This document shows, in pieces, positions 20,119 through 28,345 of a DNA stretch of 28,985 bases. Position numbers and translations under genes: made by a program. The stretch spans positions 1 through 28,985 of the forward strand of contig JALLLT010000116.1 of assembly GCA_025266875.1 (NCBI GenBank), in the 5' to 3' direction. The notes beneath the pieces are model-generated. The model was not told where the DNA came from, did no database searches, and saw nothing but the letters and a program-made list of their open reading frames with translations. This stretch comes from Fennellomyces sp. T-0311 (Eukaryota; Mucoromycota; Mucoromycetes; Mucorales; Lichtheimiaceae). Numbering within the stretch: position 1 is the stretch's first letter; each line of letters begins with the position of its first letter.

Positions 20119-20127
20119 CTTTAAATA
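20119..20127 (-). promoter_or_regulatory. TATA-like box of the 162-aa gene
   Basis: Minus strand TATTTAAAG lies about 48 bp before the ATG at 20071, so it could direct a short leader. Confidence 0.45.
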
Positions 20128-20617
20128 CGGTAACAACATCATAACCTTACTTGTCTGTTTTCATCGCACCAAAGAGAGAAGTCGTACATAACTTGTGCAT
20201 CAGTACTTCGTCATAATCAAGAATCTAAATTGAAGATAATCCGAAGATTGCATCAGCAGTAATTCATTAATTATACCTTCAGGCAATGCTAGTATAAAAG
20301 ATAACAGAGAGTATTCGTTTATGATTCAAGATGAACCTTTGGAACGGAAGGTGGTTAAAGGTGCAGTGCTGTGGTGTAACACTCTCGGTAACAAGCCGTC
20401 CGTTTCTCTAAAAATACCTTATTCCATATGGTGCTCTGTGACACACAACCGTATCTTTCTACTTATGGACTTTTAGAGACGTAAAGACCACTTTACAGCT
20501 TGCCAATAATATGCTTCTGCAAATATATGCCGAGAACTTAAATTCTCGTGCAATTCAGGTAGTCTGTACCAATAATAAGCACAAGTAGAAAGTATATATT
20601 TGTTATTTGTATCTGTA

Positions 20618-20860
20618 TCAATATATATGCAGCTGAAGTAAGATTAATAAAACAAAATGAGGTGATGGGTGAAGTGTTTGAAAAAAAAGTACAATGAGTA
20701 AGTCGGTAATGTTGTCTTTAATTTGGTGCGTAATGACAACATGATGTAACAATGTAACCTCATGTAGCGTTAATAACGGAGTCAAAAGCACTGCTATTAA
20801 AAAACCATAATCCTCGTAAGTAAATTTATATATCGTAGCAACTGTTTTCGCAGAGCGCAT
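20618..20860 (-). CDS. E2 short hydrophobic ORF (80 aa), doubtful
   Basis: Reads from ATG 20860-20858 to TGA. The predicted protein is rich in Leu, Ile and Val (LIAVLLTPLLTL, LLIVLFF) and would be membrane-like if made. It sits in an AT-rich stretch beside the right subterminal array, with no similarity I recognise. The rest of 20130-20870 shows no other gene. A chance frame is quite possible. Confidence 0.2.
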   Translation of the reverse strand: MRSAKTVATIYKFTYEDYGFLIAVLLTPLLTLHEVTLLHHVVITHQIKDNITDLLIVLFFQTLHPSPHFVLLILLQLHIY

Positions 20861-20871
20861 ATTTCAGCATG

Positions 20872-21011
20872 CTGACAGTATGTCTGAAAGATTTCTGAAA
20901 TACAACCTTCCAGACAAACATTTTAGAAGGCTGAAATAAGTCTGAAAGATGAATCTTTCAGCACATCTTTCAGCCACTGACAGATACTGAAAGATATCCT
21001 TTTTTGCAGTG
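20872..21011 (-). repeat. E2 right terminus and CTTTCAG subterminal array
   Basis: Several CTGAAAG/CTTTCAG copies (near 20883, 20951, 20955, 20967 and 20988), then GATATCCTTTTTTGCAGTG at the end. This is the inverted counterpart of the left end. Confidence 0.85.
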
Positions 21012-21104
21012 TCCCCTACTAGGTGATTCGCTAGGGGATTCTTGAGAATACCTTAGAGAATCCCCCACTTTTCAGATAGGGGATTCCTCACCCACTGCGC
21101 AGTG
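21012..21104 (+). repeat. E1 right terminus, part after E2
   Basis: Carries CTAGGGGATTC, GAGAATCCCCCA and ATAGGGGATTCCTCACC, then ends CACTGCGCAGTG. The last nine bases, TGCGCAGTG, are the inverted copy of the E1 left end. Confidence 0.82.
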
Positions 21105-21627
21105 TGTGTAGGCAAAACTGTTTATTGAGATGATCAAAATGGGTATGGGACACTTTAGCAATGCCAAAAATGGTCATAAGGAGGCAGAAAACCCTGGTCA
21201 ACACCCAGGGTTTTCGCTGTCGCTACCCATATTGAGATACTAAAGTGACTTCAAGTGTACACAGCATAGAGAGGTAAGTATTTGCAGTAGTACGGTGGCG
21301 GCACTTTAGATTACCAAAAAGCGTATTATGGAAAAAGGTAGTTGCCAAAAAGCGTATTACGGCAAAAGGCTAAAAAAAAAATTTAATTGCACTGGTGTGA
21401 GCACCTTATAAGTGCTGTTTCTAATTATAGTTATCATATATAGTGGAGACAGTATCCATTCAGACTGATCGAAATTCCTCCACCATGGCAGCCCGGTAAT
21501 CAAAGACCCAACAATTCTGCACGGCCTCGCTTGATTACAGATATTTATATCTAAGAAGGTACATTGATTGAGTAGAATTAGAGTAAGTTCAAGAGTGCTA
21601 AACATGACTCTACATTTGTTTTTGTAG
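21105..21627. other. Unassigned segment with hairpin and duplicated 25-mer
   Basis: No gene seen. A perfect 10-bp stem (AAAACCCTGG with CCAGGGTTTT, 7-base loop) lies at 21188-21214. Two copies of a 25-bp unit starting CCAAAAAGCGTATTA lie at 21314-21338 and 21345-21369, differing at two positions. The unit GCACTTTAG before the first copy resembles GACACTTTAG at about 21149. Confidence 0.6.
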
Positions 21628-22010
21628 AATCAGACGCCGAGTTGCCTCCTGTGCAAGAAGGTGCTTCTGACGAGGTAAATTTGTTGGCCAATGATGAAGA
21701 AGCAGAAGAAGAAGGGCTGGCCACCCACAACGACATAGAAGAGCCTGCTGCAGCAGCTGAAAATGCTGATCAGTTCGGCAGTGTTGATGTTGATGATGAA
21801 TCGTCACCATATACCCATTTGGGTGAAGCTGAAGAACGCTTGCTGTAGGCATACCAACAGTATCAACAAGCAGCACAGCAGCTTCAGCAGCATCGCGAGT
21901 TGTATCGCTGTATACTACCACTGACGCAAAGACAAATATTTGACGATGCAGTTGAACGTGGCAATACTGATCGATACTTGACAGTTATTTGCCAACATCG
22001 TACTAGATGA
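21628..22010 (+). pseudogene. Broken acidic/coiled-coil ORF with one in-frame TAG
   Basis: A 3' splice site (TTTTTGTAG) at 21627 opens a frame that runs to TGA 22008-22010, broken only by TAG at 21846-21848. The first part is acidic (ANDEEAEEEGLATHNDIEE). After the TAG it continues as a Gln-rich coiled coil (AYQQYQQAAQQLQQHRELY) and RQIFDDAVERGNTDRYLTVI. A single C-to-T change in CAG would make the TAG. No start codon or upstream exon was found in phase. The family is not recognised; it could be a remnant of a transposon accessory gene. Confidence 0.5.
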
Positions 22011-22508
22011 ATTCGCTCAAATATGACCCGCAGTGGCTATCACCCATACACTCGATATTATCCAGTATAGACTTACTTCGCTCGCGCTTTTCTTGTTTAT
22101 CTTTTTCTTTTCTTTACGTCTCCTTTCTTCATCTTCTTTTTCAATTTTTATTTATGACTTTTCCCTATAGACTTATTGAACATCAACCATTCTTACCTTC
22201 TCTGATACTCCTTTATTGTCGTTCATAGTATGAAAACCATCTTCTAAACTTTGGTAAAAGGAGGTAAGTTGCAATAGACTGCTATTTAAAAATAGATATA
22301 TATCTATTTAAAGCAGATCTAATGTAAGTTAGTAATAACTTGCATTCTTAAGACTATAGAGTATGTAACCTGTAAAATCCCTTATGCACTAAGTCCATCA
22401 TCTGTAAAACTATTTAAATTGTGAAGTCACACTTGTAAAATTTGCTTTCAGAATCTGAATCTGGAGTAGCTCACCTGTAAAAATTCTAAAACGCGTAGCC
22501 CAAGTAAT
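22011..22508. other. Unassigned AT-rich flank left of H2
   Basis: No gene seen. A near-palindrome lies at 22279-22316 (CTGCTATTTAAA ... TTTAAAGCAG around AGATATATATCT). Four copies of a YTGTAAAA motif lie near 22370, 22402, 22433 and 22475. TSD AAT of H2 ends the segment at 22506-22508. Confidence 0.5.
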
Positions 22509-22559
22509 AGGGTAGTTCAACAGTTCCATAAGTCTGTAAGCTCAGGAAATCTAAGAAAA
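22509..22559 (+). repeat. H2 left terminal inverted repeat (~51 bp)
   Basis: Matches the reverse complement of 25821-25871 with two mismatches (T/C at 27, A/G at 36). It ends GGAAATCTAAGAAAA. The 250 bp that follow, up to the transposase ATG, hold no other clear signal. Confidence 0.93.
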
Positions 22560-22808
22560 GAAAAATTTTATGATTGGCTATCGTTCACTCCGCCATCTCT
22601 TATGGATCTTCTTAGGGCAAAAATCTCTATAACACTTTAAGAAGTATTTTCTAAGAAATGCCCGTCATGGAAAAAAGCAGGAAAGGCAGTTAATCTCGTT
22701 TATAAATACAAATACAAGCATCATTCCATCAATTAGCAAATAAATTCTGAGTTGAATAGCTTATAAACACCTTGCTTCTCTACTTACGTTATATCTTTTT
22801 ATTATATC

Positions 22809-24157
22809 ATGCCTAACTCCACTGATCGACAAGCCCTTTTGAAGTCTCTTGAGGATGCTGTTATGGCCGAGATCGCCCTTAGCCTTCTCAGCGATTCAGG
22901 CAATGATGACGACGACGACAACAACCTTTCCAACTCTCCTGTTGTTCTTGCATACTTGACTATATTGCAGAGTCGTTATCTGGCTACTTGTGAGCCTGGA
23001 CCTCGAGGACCAAGCAAAATTGACTACGTGCTGAACCAACTGGACGCGAATGGCTTTAGACAGGAGTTGAGGATGGAGCGAAGCTCTTTTTTCGCGCTTC
23101 GAGATCTTATTAAAGACCACTCGATATTTGAAAGTGATCCCCACAAGCCGCAGACCGATGTTACTATTCAGATGATGGTAGCCTTAGAGCAATTGGGTTT
23201 CTATGGAAATAAAGCCTCTGTTGGTCGAATTGCAAGAGATATAGGAGTCAGTCGTACGTATGCATAGTAAATATTTGCACTTCAATTGAGCTTTCAATAT
23301 CTAATTTAGTTAGCATGATAATCTACTTTTATACATATACAGAAGGATCGGTTTTGAACTTCACCAACCGTTTTATGGTTGCCGTGCTGTCTCTGGAGGA
23401 TAGAACAGTTTTTTGGCCGGAGGAAGATGAAAGACTTGATATTATCCATCGAGTTGAAGCAGCTACTGGGTTTCCTAACTGTATCGGGTTTGTGGACGGC
23501 ACCCTCATTCCATTGGAGAAGTGCCCTACATGGAATGGCGAGGACTTTTACACACGCAAAAACAATTACGCCATCAATGCTATGATTGTTTGTGATGATC
23601 GTAGACGCATACGCATGTGCTACACAGGCTGGGCTGGCTCAGCACATGATGCTCGAGTGTTTGCTAGTAGTCCTCTGGGTCTTTCGCCTGATACTCATTT
23701 CTCGGGTGGCCAATACATTATTGCCGACTCAGCATATGCACCACAGCCTACAGTAATTCCAGCGTATAAAAAGCCTGCCAACGGTGCACTATCCAGGGAA
23801 AATGAAAAATTCAACAAAGCGATCTCACTTGCACGTGTTCGAAATGAACATTGCATTGGTATTTTGAAGGCTCGATTTCAGAGTCTGAAAAGTATTCGGA
23901 AATATGTTCGATGCGCAGATGACGTTGCTCGAATTGGTCTGTGGATAAGAACGTGCTGTGTTCTTCACAACCTCCTTATCAAAGTTAACGACAACTATGA
24001 AGACAACGATATCATTCGAGCACAAGAACGGCTACCGCAGCTCGACGATGGGTCACAAGCAGATACTACAGATATTTCTGATGCTTCCATTGACTCCGGA
24101 ACTGAAAAACGCGAGCGTTTGAAGGATTATATGCAATCTTTTCTTAATAACTTATAA
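22809..24157 (+). CDS. H2 PIF/Harbinger (HARBI1-type) DDE transposase, 2 exons (419 aa)
   Basis: Exons 22809-23253 and 23343-24157 are joined over an 89-nt intron (GTACGT donor, ATACAG acceptor, phase 1). The join restores the usual helix-turn-helix GVSQGSVLNFTNRF. The N-terminus has a poly-Asp run. The DDE_Tnp_4 core has GFVDGTLIPL (D about 200), IADSAYAP (D about 277) and RNEHCIGILKARFQSL (E about 317), with CYTGWAGSAHDARVF between. The length is normal and all three acids are present, so the enzyme looks active. It converges on the Myb-like gene, with 89 bp between the stop codons. A poly-pyrimidine, AT-rich leader precedes the ATG. Confidence 0.92.
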
Positions 24158-24246
24158 TTAAAGAACTGTGCAATCAACTGATTTCATATCATATAATCTA
24201 ATATCATTGGATATTGTAGACAAAATATTTGAAGTACTTTATTTTT

Positions 24247-25346
24247 CTACAACAACTCGTTTATCTTATCAATCATCTCTTGCTTCGTTATAAAGCCGTC
24301 CAAGGCCATCTGTCTCCATGTCTCAATTTGCAACTTCTTCTTCTCAAGAGACATTTGGAACTCGAACTGTTCCCTCAAGAGTGCATTTTTCTCTATGCCA
24401 ATCCTTTGCTGCTTTTCGATTGCAGCTGCCAAAACAGCTTCCACACCACCACGGGCCTTCTTCCCCTTATTCTCGTTTTTGTCATCGGCAGCAATTGACA
24501 ACAGCCTCTTTCCACTTGTCATAGGAGAGGCTGAGGACAAAGTCTCCATGCCTGATTGTGGGTGTTGCTCGCCCTCTTCATTTCTCTCCTCGGGTGACAG
24601 CACCGGGCGCGGAAAAAGAAAGTCAATGGGCCGGATGTCGTCATTGTTTGACATCGGAGCAGGAGGGACAAGGCTGGCACGATCTTTGAAGATCGGTAGC
24701 AAGTCATAGTAGTACTTGAAAATGTTCGTAATGACATAGACTACGATTTGTAAGCAGTAGCCTTATTAGAAAATAACTATGGTATATACAATTATATAAC
24801 ATACCCTTGATCTTCTCTTTCATATCACTCTGAAATTCCACAGATTCAGTCTTGTAGGTCGGCCAGTTTGCCGTAACATAGTCATCGCCTGGTGAATTTT
24901 TGGTAGGCTTGTCTGTGCCGTTTCCCGTATCATGAAGCCACTTATGTGCCTTTTTGAACTTATCCTCGTACAAGTTGATTCGAGTATTGACATCGACATC
25001 ATTGCGGTGGAAGATGCCTTGTGGTTCAAAGACATTTGCAACGATGTATTCACAGATTGACTTCTTGGTCTTGCCTTCACCCATCTTCGTTTTTGCTCCT
25101 TTATAACGAGAGTAGTTTCCTGGTATGGTAAGCCAACCAACAAGTAGCGAATCGGAAGAATGCGCAGGATTTTTGTCAGGCGCATCTGTTTCCCATCTGA
25201 CAGGTGGCTTATTGTTCTTAGTAGGCTTGCCGGCTTCGATAGAATTATTATGAGTTCTGGCTGTTGTATTGATGCATATAATAATTCAACATATATTCAT
25301 AAACTTTACAGTATCTTTCAATCCTCTTACATTTTTTGGCGGTCAT
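24247..25346 (-). CDS. H2 Myb/SANT-like accessory protein, 3 exons (321 aa)
   Basis: Exons on the minus strand are 25346-25331, 25260-24805 and 24740-24247, with introns of 70 and 64 nt, both phase 1; the total is 966 nt. The first exon is only 16 nt (MTAKK) and was chosen because it gives an ATG, a GTAAGA donor and the right phase. Exon 2 holds a Myb/SANT-like region with conserved Trp residues (VRWETDAPDK, LLVGWLT, FKKAHKWLHD, residues about 25-110). Exon 3 has YYYDLLPIFKDR, a Ser/Pro linker, a basic KKARGG and a C-terminal charged coiled coil. The layout equals that of the H1 protein. The role in binding element ends and importing the transposase is known for such pairs and inferred here. 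Confidence 0.82.
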
Positions 25347-25820
25347 TTGCAGCTATACAATTGAGGAAAAGATTTTAAATCTTATATTACTGCCAACCCT
25401 TTTTATATTCGAATCGGAAATCTCATTTATACCTTATTTCCGCCATTCAGAAGTATCATACATCAAACATCTTAGAGTGAAGTCGTGAGGGAATGATATG
25501 ATTTGCTGATAGGAGTCAATATTAAAAAAAAGGTTTCGTTGATGTAATTATGTAACGCCTGTACAACAGTGACAGCAGAAACGACAGTAAGTATAGACAT
25601 CTATATTATTTGCTCTACCTTCTAACAAATAGCAGGCATTGTGTAAACAGAGTATATAAACTAACATCTAACAAAAGTAAGCAGGCTCTGTATTACTTTT
25701 TTTCAGAAAAGCACATTGAATAACTTTTTACTTACGACTTAAAATTTTTTAAGGTACTCAACAGTTTTGTATCTAAGCTCCTCATCATTGGATGGCACAA
25801 CTATTTACCGAAACTTAGTT
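25347..25820. other. H2 non-coding right part
   Basis: AT-rich, with no open frame or RNA gene seen. It should hold the promoter of the minus-strand Myb-like gene, but no convincing TATA box stands out. Confidence 0.5.
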
Positions 25821-25871
25821 TTTTCTTAGATTTCCCGAGCTTACGGACTTATGGAACTGTTGAACTACCCT
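25821..25871 (-). repeat. H2 right terminal inverted repeat (~51 bp)
   Basis: Inverted partner of 22509-22559. AAT follows at 25872-25874. Confidence 0.93.
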
Positions 25872-26290
25872 AATGTCCACTAAAATAGCTATGACAATCT
25901 GTCAAAAAGTGACATGACATGTCGTCTTTGTATTTGGCAGATAGACCGTAGCCAATGAATAGACTTTTGGGAAGAAGGAAAATAAAGAGTATAACAAATA
26001 GATGATGCTTTATTGCTATTACATGGAGGGATATTTATATGCTTGGCTAATTTAATAATAATAGGGGGTCTCAAACTTCAATCTTTTGAAAAAAAACATT
26101 TTGTTCCCAACTTTTAGCGGATGTTGAATGTAGCCAATCATATTATAGGGAATTGTTCGCAACTTCGAGAGCATCTGTCACTTTTTGGTACTTAATGATG
26201 AGCTTTTAGTTGCGTACACCTTCATACTCAACCAGAATAGCTGCTAATTTCGCCATATGATACTCATAACTGTGTAGATTTAAAAGACAT
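25872..26290. other. Unassigned segment between H2 and R2, with a lone Harbinger-like end
   Basis: No gene seen. AGGGGGTCTCAAAC at 26063 resembles the H1 end AGGGGGTTTCAAAA and follows AAT, but no inverted partner is in the window. AAAAAGTGACATGACA at about 25904 and TGTCACTTTTT at about 26178 form an inverted pair 270 bp apart. Confidence 0.45.
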
Positions 26291-26710
26291 TGTTGTATCC
26301 AACATGAACACATCCTAACAAGCTTCTTTGTCATCTATGCTGTCCGTCAGCGAATAAGAGCTTTCCATCCTTACCGCCGCTTCCCACTTCCGACATCGGA
26401 ACGTTGAGCTTCATGCTTACCAAATACTCAGCCAATCAGGTTACTCATAGACACGACCTTCCGGTCAACGCGTCTCTTCACGGATATGCTCTGTCAGCAT
26501 TCATCCTATCAATCAGCACGATCCGTAACTGCTCAATGATAATAAGGTTGACATTACACATCACTCATGGAAGCACCGGCTTAAGGAAATCCCATCATGG
26601 ATAAGCATTTATTATAAATAGAGAGAGCAAAACATATGAAATAAATCAGTTACCTTTTTGAGTCTCGTTGACATATTTGTCTTTTACACTTGCTTCTCTC
26701 TGATTTAACA
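26291..26710 (+). repeat. R2 5' LTR (about 420 bp)
   Basis: Begins TGTTGTATCCAACATGAACA and ends GATTTAACA, with short TGTT/AACA inverted ends. TATAAATA lies at 26613-26620. Solo relatives are at 6611-7028 and 7067-7470. No clear TGG primer-binding site follows the end, so the 3' boundary or the priming mode is uncertain. Confidence 0.72.
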
Positions 26711-26756
26711 TTTTTTTCAACGAATTCTCGTCTGATCTTATTTCTATCCATTTACC

Positions 26757-28345
26757 ATGTCTCACCAACCTACTACTTCTAACGCCTCCGAAACTGGTTC
26801 CGTTCCTCAGCAACCCGGTATCCAAGCTACCACTGCCAACTCCCAGCAAGATTCCTTGGATCTCGAAATGCAAGACCCAGCCACGTCAAGCGGTGATCGC
26901 TCGCCCATCGAGCACGCACAAGAAGCTGTTGACCGTGCCACCCAAAACCTGATCCATTGGGCTATCCAGCTGTCTCGTACGGATCTTCTGCTGGAGCAGC
27001 TCCAACTGGCACTGGATCGACATGATCTGGCCGATCGTTCCTTGGCGTCCCTTCAGGCAAGCCTGCAAAAGTTGACTGCCGAGTCCCAGCCAGCAACTCC
27101 TATCCCGGCTCCAAATGCCACCAACCGCCTTGTCGTGCCCTCGGACCTACCTCTCCTTCAATGGGCCGGCAACGTATCCGACCGCACCAAGCCTGTTTTT
27201 GCCTCCGTGCAAGAGTGTCTCGACCGGTTCGAAGACATCGTCGAGTCATACGCTCAAGACTTGGACTCTGCCTGGTGTCGTCTCCTTCCCCGCATGTTGT
27301 CTCCGGATCAACGCTCCTGGTTCGTCGACCACCTCAAGCCCCATGCCTCTTTGCCTTGGTCGTTCGCCCGCAAGACCATCGTTAACAAGTACGGCATCCA
27401 AGATGCCGAACGCCAGGCGCAACACATGCAAGAACTGGTGAACATGCGCATGCAGCGCAACGAGTCGGTCGAGTCCTACACCGACCGGTTCCACAAGGTT
27501 CGCCGCGAGGCAGGTTGTGAGGACAGCCGCATCATCGCCACCATCTTCACCAACTCCCTGCTTCCGGAGCTCCAGCAGCATGTGAGCCTTGGGCAAGCTC
27601 ACTTGTCCGCTGACCAGCGTGCCTCCACTGACCAAGCCGCCAACCTGGCCCGCAACCTGTATGGCAAGGTCGTGCTCTCGCAGCACAGCAAGCAAGCCGC
27701 CGCCCATGACTCTGGTCCCACCAACAAAAGCAAGGCTGTCAAGAGGTCCACGCCCTCCGAGCGCAACAACAAGAAGTTTTGCCAGACCCATAGTCACTGC
27801 TACCATTCGACCGAGGAGTGTCGCAAGCCGGATGCCGCTCTCAAGGTTCGCACTTCTGGTGCAAAAGTTTCGAAGCATGCCGCTTCATCGTCTTCTGGTT
27901 CTGGTTCGGGTTCGCGTGCTGGTTCGTCGTCTTCCGCCTCGGGAAACCTTTGCTTCCGCTGCAAAGCACCTTGGTCTCCGGACCATGCGTGCAAGGTTAA
28001 CCATATGGCAATTCGATCGGCAACTCTTCTCCTCGAAGAAAACGCCACCACAACACCAGTCACACCACCACCTGCTCCTGCCACTTCTGCGCTTCCTGTT
28101 TCGGGCAATTCGCCCACCAACCCTGCTTCCGTGGCTCCTGGGCCATCACCACCACCATCACTCGCTACCAATGTAGCTTCGTCCTCGTCGTCCGCGACAC
28201 CTGAGGACATCGTCATGTCCGACGTGGAGCCCGACCTCCGCAACGTCTCCTCGCAGTGTAAGCCTTCTACAGAGCTTGTGAAACATTCTTTCATAAATAC
28301 TAAATCTTTTTACACCTGTCTGTCTATTCAAAACAGAAACACCTT
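26757..28345 (+). CDS. gag: R2 gag polyprotein part (about 530 aa)
   Basis: Forms the particle and binds RNA in LTR elements. ATG at 26757 (ACCATG context) follows the LTR by 46 bp. Visible in order are a Ser/Thr/Gln-rich N-terminus, a helical heptad region (about residues 55-110), a Retrotrans_gag-type capsid region (LPLLQWAG to ESYTDRFHKVRREAG, about 130-245), a basic/Ser-Gly linker and a zinc knuckle CFRCKAPWSPDHAC of the variant used by fungal Ty3 elements. A Pro/Ser linker then leads to the protease. The frame stays open to 28466, but by similarity the coding sense leaves it near 28340, where one base is missing before the protease. There is no stop between gag and the change, so the intact element probably made one Gag-Pol protein. 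Confidence 0.82.

Larger units (their letters stand above)
13546..21011. mobile_element. E2: CACTA/Plavaka-like DNA transposon, complete, nested in E1
   Basis: The left end CACTGCAAGGAAGGCC at 13546 and the right end, reading CACTGCAAAAAAGGAT from 21011 inward, are inverted copies. TCC lies directly outside both (13543-13545 and 21012-21014), a 3-bp target duplication as in CACTA elements. Dense CTTTCAG/CTGAAAG subterminal repeats lie inside both ends. The element is 7466 bp and carries an intact five-part transposase model, a convergent coiled-coil gene, a small spliced gene and a 162-aa gene. It sits inside a GGAATCCCC unit of E1. Confidence 0.9.
7703..21104 (+). mobile_element. E1: CACTA/Plavaka-like DNA transposon, interrupted by E2
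   Basis: The left end CACTGCGCA at 7703 and the right end TGCGCAGTG at 21104 are exact inverted copies. GGAATCCCCTA-type units lie just inside both. The first bases CACTG fit the CACTA superfamily. The right subterminal zone is split by E2 (13546-21011); removing it leaves about 5.9 kb. E1 genes are a four-exon tnp2-type transposase (8555-11507), a convergent coiled-coil/basic gene (12604-11368) and a small spliced gene (13041-13235). The flanking bases (ATA left, TGT right) do not give a clean 3-bp duplication, so mutation or a rearranged end is possible. Confidence 0.78.
22509..25871. mobile_element. H2: PIF/Harbinger DNA transposon, complete
   Basis: Starts AGGGTAGTTCAACAGTTCCA at 22509; its inverted copy ends at 25871. 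AAT flanks both sides (22506-22508 and 25872-25874), a 3-bp duplication. It carries a spliced HARBI1-type transposase on plus (22809-24157) and a spliced Myb/SANT-like gene on minus (25346-24247), convergent as in H1. Ends and both reading frames are intact. Its terminal repeats and proteins differ strongly from H1, so it is another family. Confidence 0.93.

Noticed and set aside
25904..26188. Inverted AAAAAGTGACA / TGTCACTTTTT pair as a small transposon
   Set aside because: The arms are only about 11 bp, no clear target duplication flanks them, and a third copy at 6251 has no partner.
28258..28340. Spliceosomal-like intron (GTAAGCC ... TACTAAAT ... CAAAACAG) between R2 gag and protease
   Set aside because: Splicing would place a stop codon at the junction and does not restore the protease frame. 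The sequence inside reads as plausible pre-protease coding sequence.
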